Under the pieces are notes generated by a model, which ran no database searches, was not told the DNA's origin, and saw only the letters and a list, made by a program, of their open reading frames with translations. DNA of 64,000 bases from Streptomyces sp. SDr-06 (GTDB taxonomy: Bacteria; Actinomycetota; Actinomycetes; Streptomycetales; Streptomycetaceae). The DNA lies in assembly GCF_003324565.1 (NCBI RefSeq), contig NZ_QOLA01000001.1:310001-374000 (forward strand). Reading direction: 5' to 3'. The position numbers and the translations under genes were made by a program. The number at the start of each line of letters is the position of its first letter. Position 1 is the first letter of the stretch. This document shows, one piece after another, positions 51,228 to 59,841 of the stretch.

Positions 51228-52711
51228 GGTGGCCCGCCCCTCCCCGCGCCGCACGGCGGGCCGCCCGGGAGCGCCGGTCCTCGGCGAGGCGGCCGGGGCT
51301 CCCCCGCACCCTGCGGGCCCGTCTGACGGCCGGTCTCGTGCTGCTCCTGGCGCTGGCCTGCCTCGCGGTCGGGGTGACGAGCGTCCTCGCCCTGGAAGGG
51401 TTCCTCGTCAGCCGGCTCGACCAGCAACTCAGCGCGTCCGGGGGCCGGTTCGCGGCCAGTCTCGAACACGACGAGAAGCCGGACGCCGACAACCAGCCGG
51501 ACACCCGCGGCCAGGCGAACGGCACGTTCGGGGCGCGGCTGCTGCGCGGTGAGACCACCCAGGCCGCCGTGGTGCACGCGCAGACCGACGCCGCCGTGCC
51601 GCTCACCGCGGCGGACCGCGCGGCGCTCGCCGCCGTGCCGGTGGACGGGCGGGGCCATGACATCCGGTTGTCGACGCTGCGCCACTACCGGGTCGCTGCC
51701 GTGTCGGGCGACGACGGCGATGTGCTGATCACGGGCCTGCCGCTGGAGCCGGTGGAGGAGACCGTGCACCGCCTCGAAATCGTCGAGGCCGTCGTGTTCG
51801 GCGCCACCCTCGCGGCCACCGGAGTCGCCGGAGCCCTGTGGGTACGCCTCTCCCTGCGCCCGCTGCGCAGGGTGGCCGCCACCGCCACCGAGGTCACCCG
51901 GCTCTCCCTGGCCAGTGGGGAGATCGCGATGCCCGCCCCGGTTCCCGACACCGATCCGCGCACCGAGGTCGGCCAGGTCGGCGCCGCGCTCAATCACATG
52001 CTCGGGCATGTCGGGGACGCTCTCGCCCAGCGGCAGGCGGGCGAGGAGCGGCTGCGCCACTTCGCGGCCGACGCCAGCCACGAGCTGCGCACGCCCGTCG
52101 CCACCGTGCGCGCCCACGCCGAGCTGGCGCTGCGCCACCGCGGCCCGGTGCCGGGCGAGGTGCGCCACGCGCTGGAACGGATCCAGTCCGAGACCCAGCG
52201 CATGACGGGCCTCGTGGACGATCTGCTGCTGCTCGCCCGGCTGGACGCGGGCCGCCCGCTCGCGCGGGAGCCCGTCGACCTGACCCGGCTCGCCCTGGAC
52301 GCGATCAGCGACGCCCAGGCCGCCGCCCCCGGTCACCGCTGGCTGCTCGACCTGCCGGAGGAACCCGTCGTCATGGCCGGGGACGATCACCGACTCCACC
52401 AGGTCATCGCCAACCTCCTCACCAACGCGCGCACGCACACCCCGCCCGGCACCGAGGTGACCCTGCGGATCGGCGAAACCGGTGCGGGAGTACGGGAGTT
52501 GAGTGTGACCGACACCGGGCCCGGGATCCCCGCGGGGCTGCTGCCCGAGGTGTTCCAGCGCTTCACCCGGGCCGGGCACAGCCGTGCGGTGTCGGCGGGC
52601 AGCGGCCTGGGTCTCGCCATCGTCCTGGCGGTGGTCCAGGCTCACGAGGGGACGGTCGACGTCACCAGCAGCCCGGGCCACACCGCCTTCCGCGTCACCC
52701 TGCCCCGGTGA
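51224..52711 (+). CDS. Sensor histidine kinase, partner of the OmpR regulator
   Basis: A 495-residue kinase. Two membrane helices (about 34-56 and 186-208) flank an external sensor domain of about 130 residues. A HAMP linker follows (WVRLSLRPLRRVAATATEVT), then the H-box FAADASHELRTPVATVRAHA, and N-, G- and F-boxes (HQVIANLLTNARTHT, VTDTGPGIP, GSGLGLAIV). The signal is unknown; the divergent flavin electron-transfer operon suggests redox or metal sensing. Coupled to the regulator gene by a 4-base overlap. Confidence 0.95.
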   Translation: MRWPAPPRAARRAARERRSSARRPGLPRTLRARLTAGLVLLLALACLAVGVTSVLALEGFLVSRLDQQLSASGGRFAASLEHDEKPDADNQPDTRGQANGTFGARLLRGETTQAAVVHAQTDAAVPLTAADRAALAAVPVDGRGHDIRLSTLRHYRVAAVSGDDGDVLITGLPLEPVEETVHRLEIVEAVVFGATLAATGVAGALWVRLSLRPLRRVAATATEVTRLSLASGEIAMPAPVPDTDPRTEVGQVGAALNHMLGHVGDALAQRQAGEERLRHFAADASHELRTPVATVRAHAELALRHRGPVPGEVRHALERIQSETQRMTGLVDDLLLLARLDAGRPLAREPVDLTRLALDAISDAQAAAPGHRWLLDLPEEPVVMAGDDHRLHQVIANLLTNARTHTPPGTEVTLRIGETGAGVRELSVTDTGPGIPAGLLPEVFQRFTRAGHSRAVSAGSGLGLAIVLAVVQAHEGTVDVTSSPGHTAFRVTLPR

Positions 52712-52774
52712 GGAAGTCTGACTGACGGCCTGTCAAACCCCTTCGTACCAGAGCCGCTTGGGGCCGGTGTCCGC

Positions 52775-54295
52775 TCAGCCGTACGAGAGGTTGGAGCAGA
52801 CGTCGTCGTCGGCCGAGCGGGCGGTCCCTGCCACCCCGGTGGGCAGGGCGGTGGGTGCGGGCGACGACGCGGTGGGCCGCAGGGGGTCGGCGTAGCTGCT
52901 GCCGAGGATCACGTTGATCCCGGCCGCCGCCGCCGAGGTGACCTCCGCGCCGGGGAAGACCTGGGCGACCTGCTGGGCCTGGGCCTGCTGACCGGGGCCG
53001 TACTCGATGACCGTCTTGGTCTGGGTGCGCACGATGGCGGAGGCGACGCTGGTGACCGTGAAGCCCTGCTGCTTGAGCGCGTCCGCGGCGCGGGCCGGGA
53101 GAGCGGTGTCGGTGGTGCCGTTGTAGACAGCCACGGAGATCCCCCTGCTCGCGAGCGGCGCGGTCGGCGAGGGCGACGCCGCACCGGCCTGCTCGTCGTG
53201 GTGACCGCTTGCGTCCTGCCCGTCGAGGGTTCGGTCGGCCTTGAGCGCGGCCCACAGCGCCTCGGCGTCCGGGTGGACGATGGCGACCCGCGCGCCCTGG
53301 TAGCGCCACGGCAGGGTGACGAACTTGGTGTTGTGCAGGTCTATGTCGCGCATCGACATCGCGAACGAGATCAGCTTGTCGGCGGAGCCGAGGCCGGGGT
53401 CCACGGTCAGCGACTGGGTGGCGGCGTCGGCGAGCGGGAACAGTTTGGTGGGGGTCAGGCCGTCGCTCTTGACCTTCTTGACGAGGGAGGCGACGAAGGC
53501 CTGCTGCCGCTGTATGCGGCCTATGTCGGAGCCGTCGCCTATGCCGTGCCGGATGCGGACGTAGTCGAGGGCCTTCTGGCCGGACACGGTCTGCGGGCCC
53601 TTGGCGAAGATCTGATCGCCGCGGGTGGCCCGGTTGGGGTTGAGGTCCCGCTGGTAGACGTCCTGGGGCAGGCAGACCTGGACTCCGCCGACGGCCTGCG
53701 TCATCTTCGCGAAGCCCTTGAAGTCGACGACCACGGTGTGGTCGACGCGCAGCCCGGTCAGCTTCTCCACGGTGTTCTGGGTGCAGGCGGGGTTGCCCTT
53801 GGCGCTCTCGCCCACCGAATAGGCGCCGTTGAACATGGTGTTGGTCTGCGGCTTGGTCCATGTGCCGTCGGGCAGCTTGCAGGACGGGATGTCGACCAGG
53901 GTGTCGCGCGGAATGGAGACCGCGACGGCGTGCTTGTGGTCCGCGTACACATGCAGCAGGAATGCCGTGTCGGAGCGCCCTATGTCGCTCTTGTCCCCGC
54001 CGCCGAGGTCACTGTTGCCGCCGATGCGCGCGTCCGTGCCGATGACGAGGACGTTCGAGCCGTTGGCCGAGGCCGGGGGGCGCGTGCCCGAGACGCCGTC
54101 CGCGTTGAAGGTCTCGATGTTTCCGTCGAGCCGCAGGTAGGCCCAGCCCACACCCGCCGTCACCAGGACGAGCAGGGCCAGCACGATGCCCAGGCCGAGC
54201 CGCACCCCGTTGCGTCTGCGGCGTCCGCCGCGCGCGTGGGCTTCACCCCCCTGGCTCCGCCCCGCCCCCTCGCGCCCACCCCGACCGCCTGCCAT
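52775..54295 (-). CDS. LytR-CpsA-Psr (LCP) family protein with LytR_C domain
   Basis: A 506-residue envelope enzyme. A basic N-terminal tail precedes one membrane helix (about 31-53). The LCP domain has VLVIGTDARIGG, GRSDTAFLLHV, VSIPRDTLVDIP, NTMFNGAYSVGE, VDFKGFAKMTQAVGGVQVCL and DYVRIRHGIGDGSDIGRIQR, with the Asp/Arg residues that bind polyprenyl phosphate. The C-terminal LytR_C domain starts near 395 (ISVAVYNGTTDTALPARAAD). LCP proteins attach glycopolymers to peptidoglycan. ATG 54295 follows GGGGAG. Confidence 0.92.
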   Translation of the reverse strand: MAGGRGGREGAGRSQGGEAHARGGRRRRNGVRLGLGIVLALLVLVTAGVGWAYLRLDGNIETFNADGVSGTRPPASANGSNVLVIGTDARIGGNSDLGGGDKSDIGRSDTAFLLHVYADHKHAVAVSIPRDTLVDIPSCKLPDGTWTKPQTNTMFNGAYSVGESAKGNPACTQNTVEKLTGLRVDHTVVVDFKGFAKMTQAVGGVQVCLPQDVYQRDLNPNRATRGDQIFAKGPQTVSGQKALDYVRIRHGIGDGSDIGRIQRQQAFVASLVKKVKSDGLTPTKLFPLADAATQSLTVDPGLGSADKLISFAMSMRDIDLHNTKFVTLPWRYQGARVAIVHPDAEALWAALKADRTLDGQDASGHHDEQAGAASPSPTAPLASRGISVAVYNGTTDTALPARAADALKQQGFTVTSVASAIVRTQTKTVIEYGPGQQAQAQQVAQVFPGAEVTSAAAAGINVILGSSYADPLRPTASSPAPTALPTGVAGTARSADDDVCSNLSYG

Positions 54296-54362
54296 CCGCG
54301 TGCTCCCCATCCGTCCGGCGCACCCCGAAGGGGAGAGCCGCCCCCACCCCATAGTCCGACAG

Positions 54363-54370
54363 TTGCGCAA
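54363..54370. promoter_or_regulatory. TTGCGCAA site 1
   Basis: AGTTGCGCAATC lies 68 bases upstream of the LCP start. It is the first of three copies of the palindrome TTGCGCAA within 1.1 kb (others at 54715 and 55471), all flanked by G or A and with the extended form GTTGCGCAAT on one strand. Confidence 0.45.
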
Positions 54371-54454
54371 TCTAGCAATCTTTCCCGTCCCCGTACCCGG
54401 GGTGGCGGCCACCTTCTCACGGAAATCGAACAAACCCCGCCCCAGGGGGTGTGG

Positions 54455-54685
54455 TCAGGGACTGGCGCCGTCGAAGCCGTAGCGCAGGGGCTCTTCACGT
54501 GTCCGGTGGTCGCGGCGGTACACGTACACCGCCTCGGCGCGCACGCCCCGCGTCGGCGACTCCCACGCACAGGGGTAGGTCACCTGCACCACCGACGGAC
54601 GGTCCCTCACATACATGCGCAGCCCGTCCGCCGGACCACCCGTCAGCACGGCGAGTTCCCCGCGCGATGCCGTTCCCGCATTCAT
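54455..54685 (-). CDS. Small conserved hypothetical protein
   Basis: A 76-residue protein, LAVLTGGPADGLRMYVRDRP, TYPCAWESPTRG, VYVYRRDHRTREEPLRYGFD. The pattern TGGPxDG near the N-terminus and PLRY-F near the end is familiar from short Streptomyces proteins of unknown function. ATG 54685 has GGAGACGGGG upstream; a GTG at 54706 is an alternative. It is next to a TTGCGCAA site, where the dyad would overlap its promoter. Confidence 0.6.
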   Translation of the reverse strand: MNAGTASRGELAVLTGGPADGLRMYVRDRPSVVQVTYPCAWESPTRGVRAEAVYVYRRDHRTREEPLRYGFDGASP

Positions 54686-54714
54686 CCCCGTCTCCATTTC
54701 TGTCACTTTAAAGG

Positions 54715-54722
54715 TTGCGCAA
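54715..54722. promoter_or_regulatory. TTGCGCAA site 2
   Basis: GGTTGCGCAATAC lies between the divergent 54685 and 54824 genes, about 30 bases from the former start. On the minus strand it would sit between a TTCAAG and a TTTAAA element, the place where a repressor would block a promoter. Confidence 0.45.
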
Positions 54723-54823
54723 TACTTGAACTATGGTGAGGTCCGTCACGCGACGGGCGGAACACCTCGGTTCCGGCGGCCCCCGCGTGTGCGCGCGGGA
54801 CACGACACACCATCGGGGGAGAC

Positions 54824-55492
54824 ATGCACCGTTCCGACGGGCTGCGGGAGCAGGATGCGCGGGAGTTCGCCAGGCTCCTCCAACAAGCCCTGGACTCAAG
54901 GGAGATCAGGGGCCTCCTCCGGTCCTCGCGGCACGCCGTCGATGCCGGGCGGTTGCGCGCCGGGGCCCTTCGGGAACGCGCCGGCATCGCGGCGGTGGCG
55001 AACCCCGAGTACCAGGCCTTCCTCCGCGCGGCCGCGCTCCCCGAGGTCCGGGCGGACGCCCAAGCGCAGCCGCCCGACGACCTGCAGGAGCCCGGACGCG
55101 GCGGCCTGCTGGCCGTCCTGGCCGTCCTGACCCCCACCCTGTCGGCCATGGCGGCGGTGCTGCTGCTCCTCATCGGGTACGCCCTGCGGCTGGTGGGCCT
55201 CCACGTCCACCTGGCGCGCGGGCTGCACAACGCGGGCTGGATGCTCGCGGGCCTCGCCGCGGTCAGCGCGCTTCCGGGACTGGCCGCGGTGCTGGTGACC
55301 GCGGCCCGCAACCGCCCCTCCCCGCAGACCGCGCCCCCGCCGGGCCCGGAAGCCGCCCACGCGTACGAGCTCTGGCGGCAGGCGCTGCTCGAGCGCGGGA
55401 TCCTGCCCCATCTGCGCCGGCGCATCGAAGCGGCCCACCGCACCTGCGACGGCGACTCCCACTTCAGCGATTGCGCAACCTTGGAACCGTAG
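54824..55492 (+). CDS. Two-helix membrane protein of unknown function
   Basis: A 222-residue protein. The N-terminal about 90 residues are soluble and helical (REFARLLQQALDSREIRGLL). Two membrane helices follow (about 98-121 and 139-163), then a Pro-rich linker and a charged C-terminal helix (YELWRQALLERGILPHLRRR). ATG 54824 follows GGGGGAGAC. Found widely in Streptomyces but not characterised. Confidence 0.7.
   Translation: MHRSDGLREQDAREFARLLQQALDSREIRGLLRSSRHAVDAGRLRAGALRERAGIAAVANPEYQAFLRAAALPEVRADAQAQPPDDLQEPGRGGLLAVLAVLTPTLSAMAAVLLLLIGYALRLVGLHVHLARGLHNAGWMLAGLAAVSALPGLAAVLVTAARNRPSPQTAPPPGPEAAHAYELWRQALLERGILPHLRRRIEAAHRTCDGDSHFSDCATLEP
55471..55478. promoter_or_regulatory. TTGCGCAA site 3
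   Basis: GATTGCGCAACC overlaps the last codons of the two-helix protein and lies 72 bases before the TerD start, in reverse orientation relative to sites 1 and 2 (reverse complement GGTTGCGCAATC). Confidence 0.45.
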
Positions 55493-55549
55493 CGCCGTCC
55501 ACGACGTTGTCATCAGACGACGGGAACCGCACAACCACGGAGGAAGAAC

Positions 55550-56125
55550 ATGGGCGTGAGCCTGGGCAAGGGCGGCAATGTCTCACTGAGCAAGGAAGCC
55601 CCTGGGCTGACGGCCGTCACGGTCGGCCTGGGCTGGGACGTGCGGACCACCACCGGAACGGACCACGACCTCGACGCCAGCGCGCTGCTGTGCAACGAGA
55701 GCGGCAAGGTGCTCTCCGACAGCCACTTCGTCTTCTACAACAACCTGACCAGCCCCGACGGTTCGGTCCAGCACACCGGCGACAACCTCACCGGCGAGGG
55801 CGAGGGCGACGACGAGACGATCAACATCGATCTCACCCGGGTCCCCGGCCCGGTCGCGAAGATCGTCTTCCCGGTCTCCATCCACGACGCGCAGGCCCGC
55901 GGCCAGAGCTTCGGCCAGGTGCGCAACGCCTACATCCGCGTGATCAACCAGGCGGGCGGTGCCGAACTGGCCCGCTACGACCTGAGCGAGGACGCCTCGA
56001 CCGAGACCGCGATGGTCTTCGGCGAGCTCTACCGGCACGGCGCGGAGTGGAAGTTCCGCGCCGTCGGCCAGGGGTACGCGTCCGGGCTCGCCGGGATCGC
56101 CTCCGACTACGGCGTCAACGTCTGA
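55550..56125 (+). CDS. TerD-family calcium-binding stress protein
   Basis: A 191-residue protein starting [20 protein letters not shown], the TerD N-terminal consensus. It continues with [20 protein letters not shown] (acidic calcium site), [20 protein letters not shown], the acidic loop [14 protein letters not shown], and [20 protein letters not shown]. TerD proteins bind Ca2+ at two sites; Streptomyces carries many copies, linked to differentiation and stress. Here a single gene with its own terminator. Confidence 0.93.
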   Translation: MGVSLGKGGNVSLSKEAPGLTAVTVGLGWDVRTTTGTDHDLDASALLCNESGKVLSDSHFVFYNNLTSPDGSVQHTGDNLTGEGEGDDETINIDLTRVPGPVAKIVFPVSIHDAQARGQSFGQVRNAYIRVINQAGGAELARYDLSEDASTETAMVFGELYRHGAEWKFRAVGQGYASGLAGIASDYGVNV

Positions 56126-56144
56126 CCCACGGCCCATCCCCATG

Positions 56145-56171
56145 CCGCCCGCCCTTTCCGGGCGGGCGGCG
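56145..56171 (+). terminator. Hairpin terminator after terD-like gene
   Basis: GCCGCCCGCCC (56145-56155) and GGGCGGGCGGC (56161-56171) pair exactly around TTTCC, 19 bases after the stop. Confidence 0.88.
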
Positions 56172-56320
56172 GCCCCACTTGGCGATTCCTTTGCCGCACG
56201 CCCCGTTGTACCCGGCGGTAACAGAACCGCATGCTGCTCCCAGCCGGCCACATCCGACGTTCGCCGTTCACCCATCGCTTCAACCCGGCTGCCCGGACGG
56301 CCCGTTGAGACGGAGCACGG

Positions 56321-58225
56321 ATGGTGGGATTCCTGCGGCGGTGCACCCTGATCCTCGCCGCCCTCGCGCCCCTCCTCGCCGCGGGGCCGACGGCAGAGTC
56401 CTCGTCCGCGAGCCCCGTCCAGCGGACCGGGGCACTCACCGATTCCTGGACCGGCCCGCTCTCGGCCAGAGGGCGCTACCTCGTCGACGCGACCGGTGCC
56501 CGCTTCAAACTCAAGGCCGCCAACTGGGGCGGCGGACAAGGCAGTTGGACCGGCTCGGGCGACATCGCCGACCCGGCCAACCACCACGCGGGCGAGGACT
56601 CGTACAACATCCCCCTCGGCGTCGACCGGGTGCCGCTCGCCAACCTGCTGGCCGACTTCCACCGCCTGGGCATCAACAGCGTGCGGCTCCCCTTCTCCAA
56701 CGCACTCGTCCACGCCACCACCCCCGTCCCGGACGCCGCGGTGGCCGCCAACCCCGAGCTGCGGGGAAGCACACCGCTCCAGGTGTACGACGCCGTCGTC
56801 GCCGCCCTCACCCACGACGGTTTCGCGGTGATCCTCAACAACCACACCAACACGGCCCGTTGGTGCTGCGGCCTCGACGGCAACGAACGCTGGAACACCT
56901 CGCAGTCGACCGCCCAGTGGGTGGACGACTGGGGCTTCATGGCGGGCCGCTACAAGGACAACAAGCGGGTGGTGGGCGCAGACCTGTACAACGAGGTGCG
57001 ACGCACCGTCCTCGACGATCCCAACTGGGGCGGCGGCGACGACCACGACTGGTTCGGCGCCGCGCAGCAGGCCGCCGACCGCATCCTCACCCAGGCCGAT
57101 CCGGACCTCCTCGTCATCGTCGAGGGCATCAACTGGACGGGCATCCCGGCCGACGGCCTCCCCCACGACCGCCCCACCCTCGCCCCCGTACGCACCCTTT
57201 CGCACACCTTGCTGCGCTCCGGCAAGCTCGTGTACTCGGCGCACTTCTACGGCTTTACCGGCCCCCACCACTCGGGCGCCCACGGCACCGGCGAGACCCA
57301 CGACCCGCGCTACCAGGACCTCTCCCGCGCCGACCTCTTCGACGTGCTGCGCCGGCAGGCGTTCTTCGTCACCGACGAAGGAGAGCACTACACGGCGCCG
57401 CTGTGGGTCAGCGAGTTCGGCACGGGCGCCTCGGAGACCGATGCCAAGGCGCGCGCCTGGTTCGCCGACTTCACGGACTACCTGAGCGCCAATGACACGG
57501 ACTTCGGCTACTGGCCCCTGGTCGGACTGCGCGGCCCGGCCGGACAGGGCGACGACTACGCCCTGCTGCGGTACGACCCCGAGGGACACCGCTCGGGCAT
57601 CCTCGACGCGGGAGACTGGCGCGCGGCGGACTGGCAGGCGCTGCTCGCCTCCCCGTCCCGCACCGGCCGGATCGCGATGCCGGCCCGCTGGAACATGCTG
57701 GACCTCGACCATGGGGACGCGGTCCGCTCCCTGCGCGTGGCGGCGCTCGGCGACTGGGACCCGGGTGCCCGCAAGGGCGTCTGTCCCGACGGCCAGCGCC
57801 TCATCGGCCTTTCCCACGGCACGGGCCGAGGGCTGTGCACCGACGCCGGCGCGGGTGACCTGCGGGCGGCGGGCGACGCGTACACCGTCGTGCGCGACGA
57901 GCGGTACGTCACCCACGGGGACTGGGCGAACGGCTACACCAAACTGGAGTGCCCACCCGGCCGGTTCCTGACCGGCTACAGCCTGCGCGGCGAGGCGGCG
58001 GCCTCGGCCCTGTGCGTCCCGGCCCGCGGCGGCCTCGGAACGGCGGGCCGTACCGTCGGGTTCGACCGGGGCGACAACCGCCCGGCCACCTCCCCCGGCG
58101 GGGAGTTCGCGTACGGCCGCTACAAGGGGCAGTGCGAGGAGGGGGAGTACATGGCGGGCCTCGCCTTCACCGCGCGCCTCGGGGCCTCACCCGCCCCGGC
58201 CGCGCTCCTGTGCCGCGCCCTGTAA
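56321..58225 (+). CDS. Secreted glycoside hydrolase family 5 enzyme with Cys-rich C-terminal module
   Basis: A 634-residue protein: signal peptide (CTLILAALAPLLAAG), then a GH5 (beta/alpha)8 domain (about 45-450) with LGINSVRLPFSNAL, NNHTN, the acid/base Glu in GADLYNEVRR and the nucleophile Glu in LWVSEFGTG. The last 150 residues hold three repeats of a Cys-containing pattern: KGVCPDGQRLIGLSHG, LECPPGRFLTGYSLRG and GQCEEGEYMAGLAF, a probable binding module I cannot name. Substrate likely a beta-glucan or related polysaccharide. Confidence 0.85.
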   Translation: MVGFLRRCTLILAALAPLLAAGPTAESSSASPVQRTGALTDSWTGPLSARGRYLVDATGARFKLKAANWGGGQGSWTGSGDIADPANHHAGEDSYNIPLGVDRVPLANLLADFHRLGINSVRLPFSNALVHATTPVPDAAVAANPELRGSTPLQVYDAVVAALTHDGFAVILNNHTNTARWCCGLDGNERWNTSQSTAQWVDDWGFMAGRYKDNKRVVGADLYNEVRRTVLDDPNWGGGDDHDWFGAAQQAADRILTQADPDLLVIVEGINWTGIPADGLPHDRPTLAPVRTLSHTLLRSGKLVYSAHFYGFTGPHHSGAHGTGETHDPRYQDLSRADLFDVLRRQAFFVTDEGEHYTAPLWVSEFGTGASETDAKARAWFADFTDYLSANDTDFGYWPLVGLRGPAGQGDDYALLRYDPEGHRSGILDAGDWRAADWQALLASPSRTGRIAMPARWNMLDLDHGDAVRSLRVAALGDWDPGARKGVCPDGQRLIGLSHGTGRGLCTDAGAGDLRAAGDAYTVVRDERYVTHGDWANGYTKLECPPGRFLTGYSLRGEAAASALCVPARGGLGTAGRTVGFDRGDNRPATSPGGEFAYGRYKGQCEEGEYMAGLAFTARLGASPAPAALLCRAL

Positions 58226-58263
58226 CCCTGGCGCGCCCCGGCCCGCCGCTCCGGGGCCTCCGC

Positions 58264-58281
58264 GCCGCTCAGCGGCCTTTT
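58264..58281 (+). terminator. Small intrinsic terminator after GH5 gene
   Basis: GCCGC-TCA-GCGGC (58264-58276) is followed by C and four T residues (58278-58281), the classical stem plus U-tract form that is rare in this window. Confidence 0.5.
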
Positions 58282-58409
58282 CCGATGATCACGGTTCTCG
58301 CGCGGGCGGGTGACGTAGCCTCCCCTGCCTCGACCCGGTGCCTGATTCCCCGCTACGAAGAGGTGACAGACTCCCCCGCATCCCGCTGTGACCAGGAGGC
58401 GCCCTCGCC

Positions 58410-59816
58410 GTGGAATGGTTCTCGTCGTCGGCCTACTGGCTCGGCCGGCTGGTCTTCCAGCGCTCTCTGGCGGCCGTCTACCTGGTGGCGTTCCTCGCGG
58501 CGGCCCTGCAGTTCCGGGCGCTCATCGGGGAACGCGGGATGCTGCCGGTGCCCGCGTTCGTGCGCCGCGTGCCGTTCCGCGCCGCTCCCAGCCTCTTCCA
58601 TCTGCGGTACTCCGACCGGCTGTTCGCCGGGTGCGCCTGGACGGGTGCGCTGCTCGCCGCGGCCGTGGTCGCGGGGGCCGCAGACGCGGTGCCGCTCTGG
58701 GCGTCCATGGTGTTCTGGGCGGTGCTGTGGGCGCTGTACCTGTCGATCGTCAACGTGGGACAGACCTGGTACGGCTTCGGCTGGGAGTCGCTGCTCCTGG
58801 AGGCCGGATTCCTCGCCGTCTTCCTGGGCAATGCCGAGGTCGCGCCGCCGGTGGTCCTGCTGTGGCTGCTGCGCTGGGTGCTGTTCCGTGTGGAGTTCGG
58901 CGCCGGTCTGATCAAGATGCGCGGCGATCCGTGCTGGCGCGATCTGACCTGCCTGTACTACCACCACGAGACCCAGCCGATGCCCGGCCCGCTGAGCTGG
59001 TTCTTCCACCATCTGCCCAAGCCGGTCCACCGGGTGGAGGTGGCGGCCAACCACTTCGTCCAACTCGTCGTCCCCGTAGCCCTGTTCACTCCCCAGCCGG
59101 TGGCGAGCTGTGCGGCGGCCCTCGTCGTCTGCACCCAGGTGTGGCTGGTGCTCTCCGGCAACTTCGCCTGGCTGAACTGGCTGACCATCGTCCTCGCCGT
59201 CTCCGCCCTGGACGGCTCCCTCGTCAGCACACCGCCCACGCTGCCGAAGCCTCCGCTGTGGTACGAGATCCTGGTCCTGGCGGTCGCCGTACTCGTCCTG
59301 GCCCTCAGCTACCGCCCAGCCCGCAATCTGCTGGCGCGCGGCCAGCGCATGAACACCACGTACGAGCCCCTGCACCTGGTGAACTCCTACGGGGCCTTCG
59401 GGAGCATCACGCGCATCCGGCACGAGGTCGTCGTCGAAGGGACGTCGGATGACGCGATCACCCCGGAGACGGTCTGGCGGGAGTACGAGTTCCACGGGAA
59501 GCCGGGCGATGTGCGCCGACTGCCACGGCAGTTCGCTCCGTACCATCTGCGGCTGGACTGGCTGTTCTGGTTCCTGGCGCTCTCGCCCTCCTACGGATAC
59601 TCCTGGTTCAGCGGGTTCGTCGAACGGCTCCTGGTCAACGACCGCGACACCCTGCGGCTGCTGCGGCACAACCCCTTCCCCGACGCCCCGCCGGTGTACA
59701 TCCGGGCCCGGACGTGGCGCTACCGCTTCACCACCTGGGAGGAACTCCGTGCGACCGGGGCATGGTGGCATCGCGAGGCGCCCCGCGAGTTCCTGCCACC
59801 GACGACGCTGCGGTGA
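58410..59816 (+). CDS. Lipase maturation factor (LMF1-like) membrane protein
   Basis: A 468-residue protein with about eight membrane segments between 12 and 300 and a C-terminal domain with the family strings GFGWESLLLEAGFLAVFLGN, LLRWVLFRVEFGAGLIKMRG, CWRDLTCLYYHHETQPMPGP, LNWLTI, NSYGAFGSITRIRHEVVVEG and FAPYHLRLDWLFWFLAL. Eukaryotic LMF1 helps lipases fold in the ER; bacterial roles are unknown. GTG 58410 is used. Confidence 0.9.
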   Translation: MEWFSSSAYWLGRLVFQRSLAAVYLVAFLAAALQFRALIGERGMLPVPAFVRRVPFRAAPSLFHLRYSDRLFAGCAWTGALLAAAVVAGAADAVPLWASMVFWAVLWALYLSIVNVGQTWYGFGWESLLLEAGFLAVFLGNAEVAPPVVLLWLLRWVLFRVEFGAGLIKMRGDPCWRDLTCLYYHHETQPMPGPLSWFFHHLPKPVHRVEVAANHFVQLVVPVALFTPQPVASCAAALVVCTQVWLVLSGNFAWLNWLTIVLAVSALDGSLVSTPPTLPKPPLWYEILVLAVAVLVLALSYRPARNLLARGQRMNTTYEPLHLVNSYGAFGSITRIRHEVVVEGTSDDAITPETVWREYEFHGKPGDVRRLPRQFAPYHLRLDWLFWFLALSPSYGYSWFSGFVERLLVNDRDTLRLLRHNPFPDAPPVYIRARTWRYRFTTWEELRATGAWWHREAPREFLPPTTLR

Positions 59817-59841
59817 GGGACGGGCCGGACGCCGCCCGCCG

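Noticed and set aside
54733-57495. A 920-codon open frame on the plus strand
   Set aside because: It is out of frame with the two-helix, TerD and GH5 genes it crosses, is Arg/Pro/Gly-rich with no domain, and arises from high GC in the real genes.
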